From an uncultured Lysobacteraceae bacterium (GTDB lineage Bacteria; Pseudomonadota; Gammaproteobacteria; Xanthomonadales; Rhodanobacteraceae): a stretch of DNA of 18,253 nucleotides. This document shows positions 14,083 to 18,253 of this stretch, piece after piece. Under the pieces are notes generated by a model. The model was not told the DNA's origin. It did no database searches and saw nothing but the letters and a program-made list of their open reading frames with translations. The first letter of the stretch is position 1. Every line of letters begins with the position of its first letter. The stretch is taken from positions 1-18,253 of the forward strand of contig CAMLSI010000031.1 in NCBI GenBank assembly GCA_946482585.1. Reading direction: 5' to 3'. The position numbers and the translations under genes were made by a program.

Positions 14083-14477
14083 GGGCTGGAGCGGAACGAG
14101 AGTTTCTTGTGGCCGAGGTAGCTGCTCGCGATCGGAAACACGATGCCGATCGCATGCGCGACTGCAGCGCTGTGCCAGCGCATGCCCAGTGACGGAAACA
14201 GCCAGTATTCGAGCAGCAGGCTCACGGCCATGGTCTGCGCGAGCGCGAACAGATTCACCGCGAGAAACCAGAACATCTGTTCGCGCAGCGGAATCGTCGG
14301 CTGCTCGAACACGAACAGCCGGTTGAGCACGAACGCGCTGCTGATGCCGGCACAGAACGCCAGCGCGATCGCCACGGGATAGGGCGCGACGAGACTGAAC
14401 AGGATGCGCGACCCGAAATTGATCAGCGCCGCCGCACCGCTGACCACGACGAAGCGGACCAATCGTGCCGAGATCAC
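14079..14477 (-). CDS. GtrA-family membrane protein (lipid-linked sugar flippase)
   Basis: The 132-residue protein has four predicted membrane helices, at about 8-30, 34-54, 67-90 and 101-122. The family hallmarks are FVLNRLFVF after helix 2 and a basic SYLGHKKLSF tail, and the length is standard for GtrA. GtrA-like proteins flip polyprenyl-phosphate sugars from the cytoplasmic to the periplasmic face of the inner membrane, in partnership with a synthase and a GT-C transferase. Here two GT-C-like genes follow directly and a DprE2-like reductase lies upstream, which fits that role. The start is GTG (14475-14477), with AAGAGG (14487-14492) 9 bases upstream. The stop overlaps the next gene's ATG. 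The gap to the preceding methyltransferase is 40 bases. Confidence 0.88.
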   Translation of the reverse strand: MISARLVRFVVVSGAAALINFGSRILFSLVAPYPVAIALAFCAGISSAFVLNRLFVFEQPTIPLREQMFWFLAVNLFALAQTMAVSLLLEYWLFPSLGMRWHSAAVAHAIGIVFPIASSYLGHKKLSFRSSP

Positions 14478-14517
14478 CGGCCGTCGCCTCTTGTCTCGGC
14501 GCGCGGGGCCGCGGCCA

Positions 14518-15204
14518 TCAACCGCCTCGTTTCTCGGCCACGACGAACGCCTGCTTGCCCAGCACGTGCCACGCCAGCGGCACCTTCAGATACAGCTGCA
14601 CGAGCCACGGCGCCTGCGGCAGCCGGCTCTTGGTCGTGTACGGCAGGAACTTCGCGATGACCGTGGTCGGCTCGAGGCCGGCGAGCTGCAGGCCTTCGAC
14701 GAGGCTGCGCTCGGTCAGCGGCGTGTGGTGGTCGAAATAATCCCAGTATTCGCCGGGCAGGTAGCGGATGTTCGGCTGCAGCACCATGACGCGGCCGCCC
14801 TTGCGCAGGATCCGCTGCGACTCGCGGAAGGTGTCGAGCACCAGATCCTTGCTCGGCAGATGCTCGAGGAAATTGCTCATGAACACGACATCGACGCTGT
14901 CGCTGTCGAGTTCGCGGATCGCCGTGCAAGACTCGTTGATGACCCGCACGTCCGGCGATGCGAAGCGACGCACGTCGGGATTGAGGTCGACCGCGATCTT
15001 CTTGCCGGCCTGGATGTTGTTGATGAACTCGCAGTAGCCTGCACCGATGTCGACGACCGTATCGGTAGCTTTCACATAGCGGCTGAAGAAGTCGCTGCAG
15101 AGCACTTTCCAGATGGCGTGCTTTTGCGCAAGCGCGGCTTCGGGAAAACGCTGGTTGTACAGCTTGTCGAGTTCGACTTTGGATTCGGACATGGCGGTGC
15201 TCAC
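14518..15204 (-). CDS. Class I SAM-dependent methyltransferase
   Basis: The 228-residue protein carries a standard SAM-binding motif I, VVDIGAGYCEF (50-60), an acidic residue at the end of strand 2 (D73 in VDLNPD), and MSNFLEHLPS followed by ILRKGGRVMVLQPN, the Methyltransf_11/23 pattern. Unlike the methyltransferase of the left operon, its glycine motif is intact. It is cytoplasmic and probably methylates a nucleotide sugar, lipid-linked sugar or related metabolite; the acceptor is not evident. The likely start is GTG (15202-15204), which overlaps the preceding stop as GTGA. An ATG four codons later (15190-15192) is equally possible, and neither has a clear ribosome site. It lies between an FAD oxidoreductase and GtrA in the operon. 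Confidence 0.85.
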   Translation of the reverse strand: MSTAMSESKVELDKLYNQRFPEAALAQKHAIWKVLCSDFFSRYVKATDTVVDIGAGYCEFINNIQAGKKIAVDLNPDVRRFASPDVRVINESCTAIRELDSDSVDVVFMSNFLEHLPSKDLVLDTFRESQRILRKGGRVMVLQPNIRYLPGEYWDYFDHHTPLTERSLVEGLQLAGLEPTTVIAKFLPYTTKSRLPQAPWLVQLYLKVPLAWHVLGKQAFVVAEKRGG

Positions 15205-16499
15205 GCTAACGCGGTGCGCGCCAGGGCCTTGGCGACCTTGACGCTCTCGCAGATGGAACGGTCTTCCGGGTAGTAGTACGCGGTATCGGCCATGCAGAAG
15301 CCCTGGATCGGCGTCTGCATCGGCGGCAGCAGATCATAGTAACCCGGCGGGCAGACGGCCTGTGCGTACTCGTAGCGATGGCAATGGCTGGCCAGTACCC
15401 AGTCACGCGAGAACGCGGGATTGAGCTTCGGCAGATACGCCAGCGTCTCCTCGATGAATGCGGCATTGTCGCGCGCGTACTTCGGATGGGTCTTGGGCAT
15501 GTAGAACGGCGCGTAGACGACGGCCGGGCCGGCGCCTGGATTGAGGTTCGAATACTCGATGACGCCCGGAATGTCGATGCCGTCGTCGCAGATGTTCATC
15601 CAGAAATTCTCGCTGAGCGGCTGCTTCAGTTTCAGGATGACGCAGACGACCGGAATGTTCTCGAGCGCGCGGATGCGCGCGACGAAGGTGTCGGGCAGTT
15701 CCGGCACGAGGCGCGGCACGTACTGGATCGGCGCCGTGCTGATCACGCCGTCGACCGGCGACGTCTCGCCGCGCACGGTGATGCTCTCGACCTTGCCGCT
15801 GGGCGCATTCACGCGATCGATGCCGGCGGACAGATGGATTCGCCCGCCGCGCGCAAGAATGAATTCCTGCATTTTTTGCAGCAGCGTCTCCGAACCGCCT
15901 TCGATGAATCCGAGCGATTCCTGGAACAGGTTCCTGCGCGACAGCGCGACGCGCTTGATGCGCGTACCGAGCCATGCCGCCGACAGCTTGTCCTTGTACT
16001 CGTAGAACTTCAGATGGAACAGCCGCTCCCAGAGCACCTTGTAGGCGCGCTCGCCGAGATTGCGTACGAGCCAGTCGGTGACGCCGACCTTGTCGAGCGC
16101 GCGCCAGTCGCCGACGCTCTTGGTGCGCATCACGTGCAGCGCATAGCGGAACTTGTCGATCCAGCCGAGCTTGTCGAAGCCGAGCAGCGCGAACGGCGTG
16201 CCCCACTTGTAGAGTTTTCCCTGGCAGTAGAAACCCATCTTCGTGTCGGTCCACTTCAGCGTATCGCCGATGCCGAGTTCGGCCATGAGCTCGAACAGCG
16301 GATCGTCGGTCTTGCAGACGAAGTGGTAGTAGCGTTCGATCTGCAGGCCGTCGAAGTCGAACGCCGCCGACATGCCGCCGATGCGGTCGTCGCGTTCGTA
16401 GACGTCGACCTCGTGGCCGGCCTTGAGGATTTCCATCGCCGCCATGAGGCCCATGGGACCGGCGCCGACGATGGCGAAACGTTTCTTCTTGTCGCTCAC
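15201..16499 (-). CDS. FAD-dependent oxidoreductase (amine oxidase / protoporphyrinogen oxidase / UGM-like fold)
   Basis: The 432-residue flavoprotein begins with the dinucleotide-binding motif G12-x-G14-x-x-G17 (AIVGAGPMGLM), then E35 (VYERD) for the FAD ribose and RIGG (39-42). The rest resembles the broad family that contains protoporphyrinogen oxidase, carotenoid desaturases and UDP-galactopyranose mutase, including IERYYHFVCKTDD and the C-terminal FCMADTAYYYPEDRSI flavin contact. Members found in glycan clusters are usually annotated only as NAD(P)/FAD-dependent oxidoreductases. Acting with the neighbouring epimerase it could oxidise or rearrange a sugar, but the substrate is unknown. 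The start is GTG (16497-16499), with AAGG (16507-16510) 7 bases upstream. The 60-base gap to the epimerase gene is empty apart from this site. The stop overlaps the methyltransferase start. Confidence 0.82.
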   Translation of the reverse strand: MSDKKKRFAIVGAGPMGLMAAMEILKAGHEVDVYERDDRIGGMSAAFDFDGLQIERYYHFVCKTDDPLFELMAELGIGDTLKWTDTKMGFYCQGKLYKWGTPFALLGFDKLGWIDKFRYALHVMRTKSVGDWRALDKVGVTDWLVRNLGERAYKVLWERLFHLKFYEYKDKLSAAWLGTRIKRVALSRRNLFQESLGFIEGGSETLLQKMQEFILARGGRIHLSAGIDRVNAPSGKVESITVRGETSPVDGVISTAPIQYVPRLVPELPDTFVARIRALENIPVVCVILKLKQPLSENFWMNICDDGIDIPGVIEYSNLNPGAGPAVVYAPFYMPKTHPKYARDNAAFIEETLAYLPKLNPAFSRDWVLASHCHRYEYAQAVCPPGYYDLLPPMQTPIQGFCMADTAYYYPEDRSICESVKVAKALARTALA

Positions 16500-16559
16500 G
16501 AATGAACCTTGTGGAAAAGCGGCATTGAACGGTGCGGCGGATTGTGCCGGGCCATGCGG

Positions 16560-17504
16560 TCAGCGCTCCAGCACGATGTGCGCGTAGCGCGGATCGCAAT
16601 AGCTCTCGCGCACGGCCTCGGCGAACGGTGTCTGCTCCACGCCGAACACGGTGCGCGTATCCACGCCGGTGAACTCGTCGCCGGCGGTCAATGCGTCGAG
16701 CTGCGCGGCGGTGAACGGCGGCTTGTCGCTGAACAGCGCATAGACCTTGAGCAGCGCCTTGAACAGCCAGTACGGGATGTGCACGATCGGCGTGCGCAGG
16801 CCCTTCGCGCGCTTGATGGTATGGATGATGTCGACGTAGTCGATGCGCGTGTCGCCGCAGATGTCGTAGATCGCGCCGGGGGGCTGCGTCTCGATGCACT
16901 TGACGATGCAGCGGCAGAAGTCGCGCTCGTACAGCGGCTGCCGCATGTAGCGGCCATGTCCCGGAATCGGAAACACCGGCACCTTGGCCATGAAGCGCGA
17001 CAGCCAGCCCAGGTGCTTCGGATCGAACCAGCCGAACATCAGGGTCGGACGCAGCACGCAATGCGCGAGTCCGCTGTCGACGACGAGCTTCTCCTGCGCC
17101 TTCTTCGTGTTCGTGTAGTCGTCGTTCGCGACCGAATTGACCACCGACGAGCTGATGTGGACGAGGTAGGGCACGGCGTGCTTGCGGATCCCGTCGAGTA
17201 CATGCCGCGTCGCCTGTTCGTTGTTACGCACGAATTCGTCCGGAAACTTGCCCGTGATCTGCGCATGCAGCTGCACGACGACGGCCGCGCCCGCGAAGCT
17301 GTCGCTCCAGGCGCCGGGTTCGGCGAGATCGGCCTCGATGATCGCGACGTCCGGATGCAACTCGCGCAGGATCGCGAGATTGTGCGCATGCTTGTCGATC
17401 GCGACGAGGTTGGTATAGCCCTGCGCCTTGAGCTCGACGACGAGATTCTGGCCGACGAGGCCGGCCGCGCCGGTCAGGACGAGCTTGTCGGTCTTGGCCA
17501 TCAT
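16560..17504 (-). CDS. NAD-dependent epimerase/dehydratase (extended SDR)
   Basis: The 314-residue protein has the extended-SDR nucleotide motif TGAAGLVG (11-18), D37 (AIDKH) for the NAD ribose, and a catalytic set S119/S120, Y130 and K134 (HISSS; YTNTK). Its length fits the UDP-sugar 4-epimerase/dehydratase and related reductase families. The exact sugar reaction cannot be read from the sequence. It should act in the cytoplasm on a nucleotide sugar or a lipid-linked sugar. Two Met codons stand side by side (17504-17499). The first overlaps the upstream stop by one base (TGATG), indicating coupling to the DprE2-like gene. The frame is open further upstream, but that part is antisense-frame shadow of the neighbouring SDR gene and has no Rossmann start. 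Confidence 0.85.
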   Translation of the reverse strand: MMAKTDKLVLTGAAGLVGQNLVVELKAQGYTNLVAIDKHAHNLAILRELHPDVAIIEADLAEPGAWSDSFAGAAVVVQLHAQITGKFPDEFVRNNEQATRHVLDGIRKHAVPYLVHISSSVVNSVANDDYTNTKKAQEKLVVDSGLAHCVLRPTLMFGWFDPKHLGWLSRFMAKVPVFPIPGHGRYMRQPLYERDFCRCIVKCIETQPPGAIYDICGDTRIDYVDIIHTIKRAKGLRTPIVHIPYWLFKALLKVYALFSDKPPFTAAQLDALTAGDEFTGVDTRTVFGVEQTPFAEAVRESYCDPRYAHIVLER

Positions 17505-18241
17505 CAGAGCTTCACCCGCTTGAACACGAACTCCGGCACATTGCGGATCACGAGCATGATCAGCGACCAGAACCACGGCAGATAGACGACGCTCCTGCGC
17601 TTGTCGATCGCCTTGACGATGCCCTGCGCAACCGCATCGGGCTGCGCCCAGAGCGCGCCTTTCGGAAAGTCCTTCGTCATCGGCGTGTCGACGAAGCCCG
17701 GCTTGATCGTGAGCACGTTCACGCCGGATTTGTGCAGGCGCTGGCGCAGGCCGGAGAGAAACGCGGTCACGGCGGCTTTCGCCGAACCGTAGACGTAGTT
17801 CGACATGCGGCCGCGGTCGCCGGCGACGGAGGAGATCACGGCGATGTCGCCGAAGCCCTGCTTCGCGAAGCGGTTCGCGATCGGTGTCAGCAGCGCCATG
17901 ACGCTGAGCGCGTTGATGTCGTATTCGCGCCGCATCGCATCGACCGAATCTTCGCATTCGCTCTGGTTCGACAGCGTGCCGTGGGCGATCAGCACCGTGT
18001 CGAGGCCGCCGAGTTCGCGTTCGGCGTCGTCGATCACGGCCGCATGCGCGGCGAAATCGGTGACGTCGAGCGTGGCCGTCGCGGTGCGCACGGCGCCGCG
18101 CACGCCGAGATCGGCCGCGATCGTCGCGAGCCGGCCCGCGTCGCGGCCGACGAGGCAGAGCGCGTCGCCGCGCGCGGCGAACAGGCGGGCGGTCGCTTCG
18201 GCGATCGCCGAGGTCGCGCCGACGATGAGGATTCTGCGCAT
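17504..18241 (-). CDS. DprE2-like short-chain dehydrogenase/reductase
   Basis: The 245-residue classical SDR has a cofactor motif GATSAIA (8-14), N110, and the catalytic set S138, Y151 and K155 (ISS; YVYGSAK). Several segments follow the mycobacterial DprE2 (Rv3791) pattern as I recall it: QGFGDIAVISSVAG, NYVYGSAKA, VNVLTIKPGFVDTPM, and the unusual C-terminal membrane-associated stretch LPWFWSLIMLVIRNVPEFVFK. DprE2 is the second enzyme in the 2'-epimerisation of decaprenyl-phosphoryl ribose to arabinose: it reduces the 2-keto intermediate made by the FAD enzyme DprE1. A DprE1-like gene is not in the window and would be expected just upstream, off the right edge. ATG 18241 has GGAG (18248-18251) 6 bases upstream, and a TAA (18247-18245) in the spacer could end the preceding gene. 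Confidence 0.85.
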   Translation of the reverse strand: MRRILIVGATSAIAEATARLFAARGDALCLVGRDAGRLATIAADLGVRGAVRTATATLDVTDFAAHAAVIDDAERELGGLDTVLIAHGTLSNQSECEDSVDAMRREYDINALSVMALLTPIANRFAKQGFGDIAVISSVAGDRGRMSNYVYGSAKAAVTAFLSGLRQRLHKSGVNVLTIKPGFVDTPMTKDFPKGALWAQPDAVAQGIVKAIDKRRSVVYLPWFWSLIMLVIRNVPEFVFKRVKL

Positions 18242-18247
18242 GGGTTA

Positions 18248-18251
18248 CTCC
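18248..18251 (-). promoter_or_regulatory. Ribosome site of the DprE2-like gene
   Basis: On the - strand this reads GGAG, 6 bases before ATG 18241. It supports that start, which is close to the window edge. Confidence 0.6.
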
Positions 18252-18253
18252 GT

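Noticed and set aside
13144..14121. A + strand frame very rich in Gln, Arg and Glu
   Set aside because: It is antisense to the helices of the 804-residue membrane protein; the composition is the mirror of Leu/Ala/Ser codons, not a real charged protein.
17505..17957. Upstream extension of the epimerase frame, which would give 465 residues
   Set aside because: The extra part is the out-of-frame shadow of the DprE2-like gene. The Rossmann motif starts properly only after the Met pair at 17504-17499.
1..18253. tRNA, rRNA, CRISPR arrays, insertion sequences, integrases or long direct repeats
   Set aside because: Looked for by eye across the window and not found; the internal repeats of the beta-helix gene are protein-level repeats, not DNA repeats.

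Overview
The window is GC-rich bacterial DNA, densely coding, from a Gram-negative bacterium. It carries an OmpP1/FadL-type outer-membrane protein, several Sec signal peptides and lipopolysaccharide-type glycan genes. A gammaproteobacterium of the Xanthomonadales type is the best guess: one secreted protein ends in the residues SDGFE, an ending I associate with secreted proteins of that order. This placement is inference, with no rRNA or other marker in the window.

Left region (about 1-5760, + strand): a surface-polysaccharide operon. It contains the tail of an upstream gene (probably the Wzt-like ATPase of a polysaccharide ABC exporter), a sulfotransferase-family protein with a C-terminal coiled coil, a two-domain WbsX(GH99-like)/RgpF protein, a phytanoyl-CoA-dioxygenase-family Fe(II)/2-oxoglutarate oxygenase, and a zinc-ribbon SAM methyltransferase. 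Together they look like tailoring enzymes that sulfate, hydroxylate and methylate a glycan, plus one large glycan-assembly protein. A run of three adjacent hairpins, one with a UUCG tetraloop, lies between the sulfotransferase and WbsX genes.

Middle region (5768-9648, - strand): two separate envelope genes. One encodes a 794-residue secreted right-handed beta-helix protein with PMP-like GGA/FxxN repeats and a C-terminal Ig-like domain. The other encodes a FadL-family beta-barrel, followed by a good rho-independent terminator. The beta-helix gene converges on the left operon with only 7 bases between the stop codons.

Right region (9839-18241, - strand, read right to left): a seven-gene operon. 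The order is a DprE2-like short-chain reductase, an NAD-dependent epimerase/dehydratase, an FAD-dependent oxidoreductase, a SAM methyltransferase, a GtrA-family flippase, and two large polytopic membrane proteins resembling GT-C glycosyltransferases. Four of the six junctions overlap by 1 to 4 bases. My reading is that the operon makes a polyprenyl-phosphate-linked sugar, possibly a pentofuranose of the arabinose type, flips it across the inner membrane with GtrA, and transfers it on the periplasmic side with the GT-C-like proteins. The DprE1 and UbiA-type partners expected for such a pathway would lie beyond the right edge.

No tRNA, rRNA, CRISPR array, insertion sequence or phage gene was seen. 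The two glycan operons and the two envelope genes account for almost all of the sequence.
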